A stretch of DNA of 64,000 nt, from contig NZ_JBHUIT010000008.1 of the NCBI RefSeq assembly GCF_042683045.1, positions 1-64,000 of the forward strand, in the 5' to 3' direction. The notes beneath the pieces were generated by a model. It ran no database searches, was not told where the DNA came from, and saw only the letters and a list, made by a program, of their open reading frames with translations. This document shows, piece after piece, positions 1 to 9,304 of the stretch; the stretch's first letter is position 1; each line of letters begins with the position of its first letter. Position numbers and translations under genes: made by a program. This stretch comes from Luteolibacter algae (GTDB lineage Bacteria > Verrucomicrobiota > Verrucomicrobiia > Verrucomicrobiales > Akkermansiaceae).

Positions 1-124
1 CCGGGGCTGGTCCGGACTTGTGGCGGGAGCCTCCAATCGCAACCAAATGCTTGATTGAAAAAATCTACGGATGAATTTCTTTTTTGTCGTCACAAGCAAA
101 ATGACGCATTAAGTATGACTCATC

Positions 125-721
125 ATGACAGTAGTAACAGGATTGGTGGTTATATTAGGAGTTATATTTCTAGTCGGAATTTTTGCGATGGGAGTTTATA
201 ATGGACTCGTCAAGCTTAGGAATATGTATAAAAACGCGTTCTCTCAGATCGATGTCCAACTGAAGAGACGGCACGATTTGATACCAAACCTGGTGGAAAC
301 GGCGAAGGCTTATATGAGCCACGAGAGAGAGACCTTAGAGGCCGTTATCTCAGCGCGAAACATGGCCTCAGACGCACGTGAAAATGCGGCTGCGCATCCA
401 GGTGATCCTGCAGCACTTGAGAAGCTGGGTAAGGCTGAAGCAGGACTTGGTGGAGTGGTCGGCCGTCTGTTCGCGGTGGCAGAAGCATATCCCGAATTGA
501 AGGCCAACCAGAATATGATGCAACTGAGCGAGGAGCTTACGACAACTGAGAATAAGGTCGCATTCTCACGACAAGCTTATAACGATTCAGTTTTATCGTA
601 TAATAATAAACGTGAAGTGTTCCCGAATAATATTATTGCAGGTATGTTCGGGTTTCACGAGGCGGCTATGTTCCAGATCGATGTTGAATCGGAGCGCCAG
701 GCTCCAAAAGTTCAATTCTGA
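125..721 (+). CDS. lemA: LemA family protein
   Basis: A 198-residue protein with one N-terminal membrane helix (about residues 4-26). The LemA signature follows: a short linker, then KNAFSQIDVQLKRRHDLIPN and VETAKAYMSHERETLE, leading into a long helical domain to the C-terminus. LemA proteins are single-pass membrane proteins with a helical soluble domain. Their biochemical role is not settled, but they are often encoded beside membrane metallopeptidases or TPM-domain proteins. Here the M48 peptidase gene starts 16 nt downstream, so the two are probably co-transcribed. Length matches the family. The ATG at 125 puts the membrane helix right at the N-terminus, as expected. Family assignment is firm; function is inferred only from context. 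Confidence 0.93.
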   Translation: MTVVTGLVVILGVIFLVGIFAMGVYNGLVKLRNMYKNAFSQIDVQLKRRHDLIPNLVETAKAYMSHERETLEAVISARNMASDARENAAAHPGDPAALEKLGKAEAGLGGVVGRLFAVAEAYPELKANQNMMQLSEELTTTENKVAFSRQAYNDSVLSYNNKREVFPNNIIAGMFGFHEAAMFQIDVESERQAPKVQF

Positions 722-737
722 GACTTGAGCAACCCCG

Positions 738-2633
738 ATGAATTTTTTCGAGGCCCAAGAACGAGCAAGGAAGTCGAGCCGTTATTTGATATGGTGGTTC
801 ATACTTTCTATTCTCGGCGTCGTTGTAGTTATATATTTACTGACTGCAACATTTTTATATTATTCGGATAGTTATAAAGAGGGGTTAAGCCCGATAGATG
901 GAGTATCCAGCTGGTGGGATCCGTCAATGTTCCTTGGCATAGGGGCTGTCGTAGGAGGAGTGATTATGACGGGTAGCTGGGTGAAATTAGCTCAGCTATC
1001 CGGCGGAGGAAAAGTGGTTGCACAAAGCTTGGGGGGACGGGCTGTTGAGCCTACAACCACCGATCTCCAGGAAAGGCGTTTGTTGAATGTCGTGGAGGAA
1101 ATGGCCATTTCTTCCGGAGTGCCTGTGCCGGAAGTTTGGATTATGGACGAGGAGCAAGGCATTAATGCGTTTGCCGCAGGCTCCGATCCCTCAAACGCGG
1201 TGATCGGAGTCACCAGGGGCACACTGGATCGTTTGACCCGCTCTGAATTGCAGGGGGTTATTGCACACGAGTTCAGTCATATACTAAATGGCGACATGAA
1301 GCTTAATATGCGGCTGATGGGCTGGATTTTCGGGTTGGTGATGCTCTCCATGTTAGGACGAATCATGCTTGAATCTTTTCGCTTCATGCGTGGATCGCGC
1401 GATTCCAAAGGAAACGGTGTAGTCATTGCTATCGTATTAGCAGGGTTGGCAGTTTGGCTTGTGGGGTCTGTGGGGGTTTTATTTGCAAGAATGCTTCAAG
1501 CCGCGATCTCCAGACAACGGGAGTATCTGGCAGATGCATCTGCTGTGCAGTTCACTCGTGATCCAAGTGGAATCGCGGGTGCTCTGAAGAAGATTGGAGG
1601 CTTTAGTGAGCACGGAAATATTTCTTCGCCGAAGGCAATGGAAGCGAGACATATGTTCTTTGCAGGAAGTGGCTTTAGCATGATGATGGCGACACACCCG
1701 CCGCTGGAGAAACGTATTCGAGCTATCGAACCGAACTGGAATGGAACTATGCTGGAAGGAAAAGCCGATCCTGTCCACCTTTCCGAATTTTCCGGGTCCA
1801 TGGGATTTGCCGGTTCTCTGGAGCAACTGGGCGCCGCTCAAGGGCTCGATAATATCGGAGAAAGTGGCCGACTAAATACAAATGTTGGAGCGTTTCTGAG
1901 AGAAGAATTACGTCAGGATAAAGTGACATCTTTTTCAAAGAAAGAAGCGAAGTCATTGCTTTTAGGTTTGCTCGTTGCAGCTGATGCGGATGAAAAGAAG
2001 TTGGCTCGACGCATTCTTATCGACCACTCCTTTGATGCCGGGGAGATAGAGGCGGTAATGAGTTGGAGCGGAGAACTTGTGAGTTACACCTCCGCGAAAA
2101 AATTGGCTCTGGTGGATCTCTCGTTATCGTGGCTGAGGAAGATGAGCAGGAGCGAAGCAGCGGAGTTTGTGAAAGCCAGTCAGGATCTAATCGAAGTGGA
2201 TGGTGAGGTGAATCTTTTCGAGTTCATGTTACAAAAAGTGATCGAGCGTCACGTATCGGTGGGACTTGGGCTAAAACCCGTGCCTGCGATGAAGTATCGA
2301 AATCTTTCACAACTTCACAAAGAGATGAATGTGCTGCTGGGAGCTTTTGGATCGCTTGCCGGTGGTGAGGAAGCGATCGCTCAGGCAGCAAGCGAATATC
2401 ATGAGCACACAGGCAGAGATCTTCGGTTCGTTCAATCAAGCATGGAAGATGTTTCCAAAGCATTGGAGGAAATGGACGCTTCCACTCCTCTGGTAAAACA
2501 GCAGATCCTGAGACTTTGTGGCTTGGTGGCCACCTATGACAACGTTATTGAGAATAGGGAACTGGAGTTGCTCCGTGCTACCGCAGAGGCTATCGGCGCT
2601 CCAATTCCGCCATTGGTGAAGAAGTCGATGTAG
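738..2633 (+). CDS. M48 family membrane metallopeptidase (HtpX-like) with extra C-terminal domain
   Basis: A 631-residue zinc protease of the M48 family. Two membrane helices lie near residues 18-42 and 64-84, and two more near 190-210 and 228-250 follow the zinc motif HEFSH (His177, Glu178, His181). The third zinc ligand is probably Glu262 in REYLADASAVQF. HtpX-type enzymes cut damaged membrane proteins from the cytoplasmic side. HtpX itself is about 290 residues; here some 290 further residues follow the catalytic domain (about 340-631). They are helical and contain VDGEVNLFEFMLQ, which resembles TerB-like helical domains (inference). The gene follows lemA by 16 nt, and pairing of LemA with M48 peptidases is common. 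Confidence 0.93.
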   Translation: MNFFEAQERARKSSRYLIWWFILSILGVVVVIYLLTATFLYYSDSYKEGLSPIDGVSSWWDPSMFLGIGAVVGGVIMTGSWVKLAQLSGGGKVVAQSLGGRAVEPTTTDLQERRLLNVVEEMAISSGVPVPEVWIMDEEQGINAFAAGSDPSNAVIGVTRGTLDRLTRSELQGVIAHEFSHILNGDMKLNMRLMGWIFGLVMLSMLGRIMLESFRFMRGSRDSKGNGVVIAIVLAGLAVWLVGSVGVLFARMLQAAISRQREYLADASAVQFTRDPSGIAGALKKIGGFSEHGNISSPKAMEARHMFFAGSGFSMMMATHPPLEKRIRAIEPNWNGTMLEGKADPVHLSEFSGSMGFAGSLEQLGAAQGLDNIGESGRLNTNVGAFLREELRQDKVTSFSKKEAKSLLLGLLVAADADEKKLARRILIDHSFDAGEIEAVMSWSGELVSYTSAKKLALVDLSLSWLRKMSRSEAAEFVKASQDLIEVDGEVNLFEFMLQKVIERHVSVGLGLKPVPAMKYRNLSQLHKEMNVLLGAFGSLAGGEEAIAQAASEYHEHTGRDLRFVQSSMEDVSKALEEMDASTPLVKQQILRLCGLVATYDNVIENRELELLRATAEAIGAPIPPLVKKSM

Positions 2634-2675
2634 TCCGCGCTTGCGTTCCCCAATAGCCTCGCGGAGGATTCGTGT

Positions 2676-3515
2676 GTGGAGAAACAAGGTCGGCCATGGT
2701 GGCTATATTTGAATTTGCTTGGCTTGGATGCGCCGCTGATAGCGGTGACATGGTTGTTTCTTTTTGCGAAGACATGGAGGGTTAATTACCATCCTTGGGA
2801 AGCATACGTCGCGCTAGGTCTTGTGGTTTGGACGATCCGAATTTCCGCGAAGCTTCTGGAAAGTGCGATGGGCTCGGAGAAGGTGATTTTTGTCACAGCT
2901 CACAAAGTAATATTGAAAAGAGCGGCTTTGGTTAGCGGGCTGGCGGCTCTTGGTTTAACGGTTCTTAATTTTCCTTTGTCAGTCTACGCCTATCTGCTCG
3001 TCGGAGGGATTCTGGTGTTGGGTTTTTTTGCATTAGCGCTTTTCTCGGGCAAGGAAGATAACGAAATATCTTATGCAAAGCACTCGCTTGCCGGAGTGGC
3101 CTTCGCTTACGGAACGGCATTGATGGCTCATGTCTATCTGCCAAATCTCGGTATCAGAGAATTACTCTTCTCGCGCGAATTTATCTGCTTTTCACTGCTC
3201 TGCATTATCACATCCACGGCAACGGAAATTTGGGCTCACGGCTCGAACGCCTCCGGCCAATCGACCAGTGTCCTGGATGAGATTACGATCTCTCTTCCTT
3301 TGACATTGCTTGGTGCTGCAGCGCTGATTTCTGCGGTCCAGAATGAAACCATGGCAGCACGCCCTTTCTTTTATGCCATTCTTACAGGGGCGGCCTTGTT
3401 GCAAGTTCTCAATAGAACACGTTCGAGGTTCGGGATCACCACAGTCAAGTTATTGAGCGCAGTTTGCTTATTGGTTCCCGGATTGATTTTTCAAGCTTAT
3501 CTGAGAAGCCAGTAA
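2676..3515 (+). CDS. Multi-spanning membrane protein of unknown function
   Basis: A 279-residue hydrophobic protein with about eight predicted membrane helices and short loops. I recognise no catalytic motif and no family. The start is a GTG at 2676, supported by a good ribosome-binding site (GGAGG at 2663-2667) with normal spacing. It lies 42 nt after the M48 peptidase on the same strand, so it is probably the third gene of a lemA-M48 operon. A role in membrane quality control would be inference from that position alone. Confidence 0.75.
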   Translation: MEKQGRPWWLYLNLLGLDAPLIAVTWLFLFAKTWRVNYHPWEAYVALGLVVWTIRISAKLLESAMGSEKVIFVTAHKVILKRAALVSGLAALGLTVLNFPLSVYAYLLVGGILVLGFFALALFSGKEDNEISYAKHSLAGVAFAYGTALMAHVYLPNLGIRELLFSREFICFSLLCIITSTATEIWAHGSNASGQSTSVLDEITISLPLTLLGAAALISAVQNETMAARPFFYAILTGAALLQVLNRTRSRFGITTVKLLSAVCLLVPGLIFQAYLRSQ

Positions 3516-3682
3516 CCCGTTCAGAACGAAAATTTTGCCGGAAAGTCTTTGATTTATTGAAACTGGTCGATTGACAGGCCCAACGCTGCTGATAGCCTGC
3601 CGCGCCCGCTCCAAGGAAACGGAAGTAATTTTCCGCGTAATATTACCTCGTTGCGGCATGCAACCCGACAATAACAAATACG

Positions 3683-6532
3683 ATGGCAACCAAGAAGAAG
3701 ACGGCAGCTAAGTCAGCCGCGAAGAAATCCTCCGCGAAGAAATCCTCCGCGAAAGCAATCAAATACGTTTACACCTGGGGCGCAGGCAAGGCCGATGGCG
3801 ATGGCACCATGAAAGCGCTCTTGGGCGGTAAGGGTGCGAACCTCGCAGAGATGACCCGCATCGGTCTCCCGGTTCCTTCCGGCTTCACAATTACCACCGA
3901 AGTCTGTACATACTACTATGATAATGGTAGAACATACCCGAAGGTTCTTCGTTCCCAGATGGAAGAGGGTATTGCGAATATGGAGAAAATCATGGGTTAC
4001 AAATTTGGCGATGCCAAAGGATTCCCGCTTCTAGTTGCCGTCCGCTCTGGTGCACGCGACTCCATGCCAGGCATGATGGACACCGTTCTCAACCTTGGTC
4101 TCAACGACAAGACAGTCGCGGCACTTGCCAAAGCAACCGACAATGAGCGTTTCGCATGGGATTGCTACCGCCGTTTCATCCAGATGTATGGTGATGTGGT
4201 TCTTGGTGTTCAAAAAAATCCAGACGAAGATCATGAGCCTTTCGAACATGTCATCGAAAGCTACAAGCATGAAATCTACGGGAAGGATATCATCGATTCC
4301 GAACTAACTGCAGAGGATAACAAGGAATTGGTCACCCGCTTCAAGGATCTCGTGAAATCCCGCACTGGTCATGGCTTCCCGGAAGATCCGTGGGAGCAAC
4401 TTGAAGGCGCCGCTGGTGCTGTCTTCGGCTCATGGATGAACGATCGTGCGATCGTCTACCGTCGTAAATACGGTATCCCGACTGCTTGGGGAACAGCTGT
4501 TAACGTGCAAGCCATGGTTTTCGGAAACACCGGTGCCAACTCAGGTTCCGGCGTTGCATTCACCCGTAACCCGGCAAATGGTGAAAACGAACTTTATGGC
4601 GAGTTCCTCGTGAACGCTCAGGGCGAGGACGTGGTGGCAGGTGTCCGCACACCGGATCCAGTTGCCGGCATGGAAGAAGCGCTTCCAGCCGCATTCAAGG
4701 AACTGATGAAAGTTCGTAAAATTCTCGAGAAACATTTCCGGGACGTGCAGGACGTGGAGTTCACCATCCAAGATGGCCAGCTCTACATGCTTCAAACCCG
4801 CAACGGAAAACGCACTGCCGCTGCCGGTCTTAAGTTTGCTGCGGACATGGTGAAAGAAAGACTCATCAACTGGCAAACTGCCGTAATGCGCAACCCTGCG
4901 GATCAGCTGGACCAGCTTCTTGCTCCGGTTTTTGATGTTAACGAAGCAGCAAAGGCTACAGTCATTGCCAAAGGTCTTCCGGCAGGTCCGGGTGCTGCAT
5001 CTGGCAGAATCTATCTCAATGCAGATCGCGCGGTTATTGCCGCGGAAAAAGGTGAGCGTGTCCTTCTGGTTCGTGTGGAAACTTCACCGGAAGATCTCCG
5101 TGGAATGATCGCGGCAGAAGGTATCCTTACATCCCGCGGTGGTGTGTCTTCGCACGCTGCTCTCGTCGCCCGTCAAATGGGTAAAGTCTGTGTTTGCGGT
5201 GCATCCGGCGTAGAAGTGGATTATGAAAAGAAAACTGTCACTGCCGGTGGCGAGACCTTCAATGAGGGTGACTTCCTTTCCATCGATGGCACAGCAGGCA
5301 CCGTCTTCGGTGGCGAGCTTGCCACAGAGCCGTCTGAAATCATCACCGGTCTTATCTTCAACAAGAAATCCTCACAGAATACTGAAAAGTATCAGAATTT
5401 CGTTCAGCTGATGGAATGGTGTGGCAAGGCTACACGCATGGGTGTCCGCACCAATGCAGACACTCCTGATCAGGTAAAAACCGCAGTCGCTTTCGGTGCC
5501 GAAGGCATCGGTCTTACCCGCACGGAGCACATGTTCTTCGAAGGTGACCGTATCGACGCAATGCGCGAGATGATTCTCGCTACAGAAGAGGCTGACCGTA
5601 AAAAGGCTCTTAAGAAGCTTTTGCCACACCAGAGAAAGGATTTCTTTGGCATCTTCAAAGCATTGGAAGGCAAGCCAGCGACGATCCGCCTTCTGGATCC
5701 ACCACTTCACGAGTTCTTGCCAAACACTCCGGAGTCCCAAAAAGATCTTGCCGACAAGCTCGGTGTAGAAGTGGAGGCAATCGCTCATCGCGTTCATGAT
5801 CTTCATGAGTTCAACCCAATGCTCGGACATCGTGGTTGCCGACTTGCCATCTCGTATCCGGAGATCGCAGAGATGCAGGCACGTGCAATCTTTGAAGCCG
5901 CTGCCCAGTGTGTGAAGAAAGATATTCCAGTGCAGCCTGAGGTCATGGTGCCGCTCGTCGGCTACGCCCGCGAGCTTGAGCTCCAGGTGGAAATCATCCA
6001 TCGCGTGGCGGAAGAAGTCAAAGCAGCCAAAGGCGTTGAATTTGACTATCTTGTTGGCACAATGATCGAAGTTCCTCGCGGTGCGATTACTGCGGACGAG
6101 ATCGCCAAGCACGCTCAGTTCTTCTCGTTTGGCACAAACGACCTGACACAGACCGCCCTCGGCGTTAGCCGTGACGACATGGGATCTTTCCTCAGCAGCT
6201 ATCAGGAAAATGACATCTACCCGAAGAACCCGTTCGCGTCCCTCGATACGACCGGCGTTGGTCAGCTGATGGAAATCGCTGTTGAAAAAGGCCGTTCCGT
6301 CAAGCCTGACATCAAGCTCGGTATCTGTGGCGAGCACGGTGGCGATCCGGATTCCGTGACTTTCTGCCATAAGCTCGGTCTTGCATATGTTTCCTGCTCA
6401 CCATACCGCGTTCCTGTTGCCCGCCTCGCTGCGGCACAAGCCGCTATTGCGGAACAAACTGGCAAAAAGCCAGCGCGTGCCGCTAAAAAGGGTGCAAAGA
6501 AGGCAGCCAGAAAAGCCGCTAAGAAGAAGTAA
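3683..6532 (+). CDS. ppdK: Pyruvate, phosphate dikinase with basic N- and C-terminal tails
   Basis: A 949-residue enzyme interconverting pyruvate + ATP + Pi and phosphoenolpyruvate + AMP + PPi. It has an N-terminal nucleotide-binding domain (about residues 30-390), a swivelling phosphohistidine domain with TSRGGVSSHAALVAR (His491 carries the phosphate), and a C-terminal TIM barrel ending near GICGEHGGDPDSV. Typical PPDK is about 870-900 residues. The excess here is an N-terminal Lys/Ala/Ser stretch (about residues 3-25) and a C-terminal Lys/Ala/Arg tail (about the last 22), both reminiscent of histone H1-like sequences. The N-terminal tail contains a perfect 15-nt direct repeat. The gene appears monocistronic, with its own terminator. 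Confidence 0.97.
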   Translation: MATKKKTAAKSAAKKSSAKKSSAKAIKYVYTWGAGKADGDGTMKALLGGKGANLAEMTRIGLPVPSGFTITTEVCTYYYDNGRTYPKVLRSQMEEGIANMEKIMGYKFGDAKGFPLLVAVRSGARDSMPGMMDTVLNLGLNDKTVAALAKATDNERFAWDCYRRFIQMYGDVVLGVQKNPDEDHEPFEHVIESYKHEIYGKDIIDSELTAEDNKELVTRFKDLVKSRTGHGFPEDPWEQLEGAAGAVFGSWMNDRAIVYRRKYGIPTAWGTAVNVQAMVFGNTGANSGSGVAFTRNPANGENELYGEFLVNAQGEDVVAGVRTPDPVAGMEEALPAAFKELMKVRKILEKHFRDVQDVEFTIQDGQLYMLQTRNGKRTAAAGLKFAADMVKERLINWQTAVMRNPADQLDQLLAPVFDVNEAAKATVIAKGLPAGPGAASGRIYLNADRAVIAAEKGERVLLVRVETSPEDLRGMIAAEGILTSRGGVSSHAALVARQMGKVCVCGASGVEVDYEKKTVTAGGETFNEGDFLSIDGTAGTVFGGELATEPSEIITGLIFNKKSSQNTEKYQNFVQLMEWCGKATRMGVRTNADTPDQVKTAVAFGAEGIGLTRTEHMFFEGDRIDAMREMILATEEADRKKALKKLLPHQRKDFFGIFKALEGKPATIRLLDPPLHEFLPNTPESQKDLADKLGVEVEAIAHRVHDLHEFNPMLGHRGCRLAISYPEIAEMQARAIFEAAAQCVKKDIPVQPEVMVPLVGYARELELQVEIIHRVAEEVKAAKGVEFDYLVGTMIEVPRGAITADEIAKHAQFFSFGTNDLTQTALGVSRDDMGSFLSSYQENDIYPKNPFASLDTTGVGQLMEIAVEKGRSVKPDIKLGICGEHGGDPDSVTFCHKLGLAYVSCSPYRVPVARLAAAQAAIAEQTGKKPARAAKKGAKKAARKAAKKK
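3719..3748 (+). repeat. 15-nt direct repeat in ppdK basic tail
   Basis: Two adjacent exact copies of GCGAAGAAATCCTCC (3719-3733 and 3734-3748), each encoding Ala-Lys-Lys-Ser-Ser. The repeat suggests that the Lys-rich tail grew by in-frame duplication, so tail length may vary between strains. Confidence 0.9.
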
Positions 6533-6572
6533 TTCTTCCTGCAGTCTTTAACCGTTGAGATAGCTTAGGAGA

Positions 6573-6602
6573 GCCGTTCCAGATATATTTCTGGGACGGC
6601 TT
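6573..6602 (+). terminator. Intrinsic terminator after ppdK
   Basis: Eleven-base-pair stem (6573-6583 with 6591-6601, one G-U pair) around a short AT loop, followed by a T-rich stretch. It lies 41 nt after the ppdK stop and before the first Nudix gene, separating the two units. Confidence 0.7.
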
Positions 6603-6659
6603 TCGCATTTTATAGAAATCAATTCTTCAGTTTGTCATTGATCGGAGTTAGAACGCGTC

Positions 6660-7262
6660 ATGAGTGATCTGTTGGAATTCGCCAGAGAGCTGGCAGCGAT
6701 CGGCCAAGCTGGTATTACCTACAGCCGGGATCCATATGACCGTGAGCGTTTCGTCAGATTAAGGGAAATGGCCGGGGAAATCTTACAGCTTCCACAGTAT
6801 TCACCGGATTTCAGATGGCCGGAGGAATTCGGCTATGACACGCCTAAGGTGGATGTTCGTGCTATCGTGTTTCGGGATCACCAGATATTATTGGTGCGGG
6901 AGACATCCACAGGCTTATGGACAGTGCCCGGAGGATGGGCTGACGTGAATTTGACACCTGCTGAAAATGCGCAGAAAGAATGTCACGAAGAAAGCGGGTA
7001 TGAGGTAAAAGCTAAAGCCTTGTTATCAATCATCGATAAGGATCGTGCGGGCTATGATCGGAACGTGAACGCGATCTACAAAATCTTTTTTCTATGTGAG
7101 ATCGTCGGAGGGGAAGCAAGAACCAGTATAGAAAGTAGCGAGGTCGGTTTTTTTGATTTGGAAAGTCTGCCCGAGTTGGACCCGCAGCGGACCCGCGAAG
7201 CTGATATTCGTTCCGCCTATAATCGATACCTGAAGCCGGAGCTACCTGCTGAGTTCAATTGA
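6660..7262 (+). CDS. Nudix hydrolase with N-terminal accessory domain
   Basis: A 200-residue protein with an N-terminal helical region (about 1-60) of the kind found in ADP-ribose/nucleoside-diphosphate Nudix hydrolases, followed by a Nudix fold from about residue 65. The Nudix box region reads GGWADVNLTPAENAQKECHE, then ES-G. The metal-binding Glu residues of the second half are present. The Glu expected after G-x5 is Leu, and Arg-Glu is Lys-Glu. Similar substitutions occur in this subgroup, so activity is still likely. The substrate cannot be told from sequence. A second Nudix gene follows 55 nt downstream. Confidence 0.88.
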   Translation: MSDLLEFARELAAIGQAGITYSRDPYDRERFVRLREMAGEILQLPQYSPDFRWPEEFGYDTPKVDVRAIVFRDHQILLVRETSTGLWTVPGGWADVNLTPAENAQKECHEESGYEVKAKALLSIIDKDRAGYDRNVNAIYKIFFLCEIVGGEARTSIESSEVGFFDLESLPELDPQRTREADIRSAYNRYLKPELPAEFN

Positions 7263-7317
7263 TTTTGGCTTTCATAGGCTCGCTTGCATTTTCACATTTC
7301 GTGAACATTATGCCGCC

Positions 7318-7860
7318 GTGCACCGGAAATTACTACTCGACCAGCTTTCAGAATACGCTGTCACACATCCCGATGAGAATGATGTGATTGATCGTTTTGT
7401 TAGCTTCATAGAAAATGAAACAAGATGTTTCGAGCGGAGTCTAGGGATAGGTCACATCACCGGATCTGCATGGGTTGTCAACGAAGATGGCTCAAAGGTG
7501 CTGCTGACCCACCACAAGAAATTGAATCGATGGCTTCAGCTGGGAGGCCATGCGGACGGTATGACAGATGTGTTGGCTGTGGCGATCAAAGAGGCGGAAG
7601 AGGAATCGGGTCTTGCTGGCTTTTCAAAAGTAGGGGCCGGCATCTTTGATATAGATATACATCCCATTCCGGCACGAAAAAATGAACCCGAACATCTGCA
7701 TTACGATGTCCGCTATGTGCTCCGTCCCACCGGTTCTCTAAAGTTCATCGTAAGCGAGGAGTCACACGATTTATCGTGGGTGGATATTGATTGCGTGATA
7801 AATCATACCACTGAGGAATCAATGATGCGGATGGTTCAAAAGTGGCGGAACATGCGTTAA
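7318..7860 (+). CDS. Nudix hydrolase
   Basis: A 180-residue Nudix-fold protein unrelated in detail to the one just upstream. The Nudix box region reads GGHADGMTDVLAVAIKEAEE, then ESG, with the EAEEES metal-binding helix intact. The start is a GTG at 7318, chosen because the frame has no earlier in-frame start in the short intergenic space and the N-terminus reads well from there. The gene is in tandem with the preceding Nudix gene (55 nt apart) and could be co-transcribed. The substrate is unknown; a nucleoside diphosphate derivative is the family expectation. Confidence 0.85.
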   Translation: MHRKLLLDQLSEYAVTHPDENDVIDRFVSFIENETRCFERSLGIGHITGSAWVVNEDGSKVLLTHHKKLNRWLQLGGHADGMTDVLAVAIKEAEEESGLAGFSKVGAGIFDIDIHPIPARKNEPEHLHYDVRYVLRPTGSLKFIVSEESHDLSWVDIDCVINHTTEESMMRMVQKWRNMR

Positions 7861-7946
7861 TCAGAGAAAAAAATAACCGGGCATCCATTGTGGAATACCA
7901 GGTCAATCGGATTTCTGGTGGATTGTATATTTAGTTCGCTAGAGTT

Positions 7947-9185
7947 TTAGCCGAGCGCCTGGTCAATATCGGCCAGGATATCGTCGATGTGTTCGATACC
8001 GACTGAAAGGCGAATGAGCTCCGGCGGGATACCTCCGGCAATCTGCGCCTCTTCACTAAGCTGGGAGTGGGTGGTGCTGGCGGGATGGATGGCCAAGGAT
8101 TTTGCGTCTCCCACGTTGGCCAAATGAGAGAAAAGATCCAGTGACTCAATGAATTTTTTGCCAGCATCTGCACCACCTTTGATTCCGAAAACGACCATGG
8201 GGCCACCCTTGCCACCGAGGTATTTTCTGTTTTTCTCAAACTGGGGATCGGACTCCAGGCCTGGGTAGCGGACCCACTCGACTTTTTCATGCGCGGCGAG
8301 ATGTTTCGCCACCGCCAGGGAGTTTTCACAATGGCGCTCCATACGTAGTGGAAGAGTCTCCACCCCTTGCAGGATAGCCCATGCATTGTCCGGAGCCAGA
8401 CACGCGCCAAGATTCCGGAGGGGACCTGTCCTCATACGCAGGATGAAAGCCAGTGGGGCGAGAGGTTCTGGGAGATCATGTCCCCAGCGTAGGCCGTGGT
8501 AGGAGCTATCCGGCTCATCGAAGAGCGGGTGCTTCCCACCGGCCCAGTTGAACTTTCCTCCGTCGATAACGATACCGCCGATGGACGTCCCATGGCCGCC
8601 TAACCATTTGGTTAGGGAATGAATGACGATATCCGCACCGTGTTCGAGGGGGCGTAATAAGGCCGGGGTGGTAAAAGTGGAATCAACGACAAGCGGGAGC
8701 CCGAGGGCANNNNNNNNNNNNNNNNNNNNNNNNNNNNNNNNNNNNNNNNNNNNNNNNTGAGACTGTTTCAGTGAAGAATGCACGCGTCTTCTCATCGGCC
8801 GCCGCAGTGAAATTTGCCGGATCGTTCGAGTCTACCAAGCGAACTTCAATCCCCAGCTGTGGCAGGATATTTGCGAATTGGGTGTATGTGCCGCCGTATA
8901 GATTGCGCGCGGAAACAATGTTGTCACCAGCTTCGGCGAGATTGATGATGGTGTTGAAAATCGCCGCGGTTCCGGAGGAATGAGCAAGCCCGCCCATCTC
9001 TGGTGCTCCTTCGAGGAGAGCGATACGCTTTTCCAATACATCATTGGTAGGGTTCATCAACCGTGAGTAGATATTCCCCAGTTCCTTCAGTGCGAAGAGA
9101 TTTGCCGCATGCTCCGTGGAGTTGAAAACGAATGAAGCGGTGCGGTAAATTGGCACCGCGCGGGAGTTGGTATCCGAGTCTGGTT
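7947..9185 (-). CDS. metY: O-acetylhomoserine sulfhydrylase (partial, two assembly gaps)
   Basis: A PLP enzyme of the Cys/Met metabolism family that converts O-acetylhomoserine plus sulfide to homocysteine (methionine synthesis). The readable N-terminal part begins PDSDTNSRAVPIYRTASFVF and continues through NIYSRLMNPT. The C-terminal part has the PLP lysine motif HSLTKWLGGHGTSIGG. The coding sequence is broken by the N run 8710-8757, and its start is hidden in the N run 9186-9251. Frames on the two sides of the first gap do not agree, so the gap length is nominal rather than real. I treat this as one intact gene with missing sequence, not as a pseudogene. Confidence in the family is high; the exact start is unknown. 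Confidence 0.9.
8710..8757. other. Assembly gap (48 N) inside metY
   Basis: A run of 48 N. The metY frame upstream and downstream differs, so the true missing length must be 2 modulo 3 (47, 50 and so on). Family spacing suggests about 16-18 missing codons. Confidence 0.98.
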
Positions 9186-9251
9186 NNNNNNNNNNNNNNN
9201 NNNNNNNNNNNNNNNNNNNNNNNNNNNNNNNNNNNNNNNNNNNNNNNNNNN
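9186..9251. other. Assembly gap (66 N) over the metY start
   Basis: A run of 66 N covering the first codons of metY, which should be roughly the 15-20 residues before PDSDTNS, and probably its ribosome-binding site. Confidence 0.98.
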
Positions 9252-9304
9252 GGCTAGAATTTTCCGCGGGAAACCGTGGCCTGGATCTGGCGGGAAAATA
9301 CCGA

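Noticed and set aside
5372..6370. A 332-codon minus-strand frame inside ppdK
   Set aside because: It lies antisense to a clearly coding enzyme gene, has a composition that mirrors it, and has no family resemblance.
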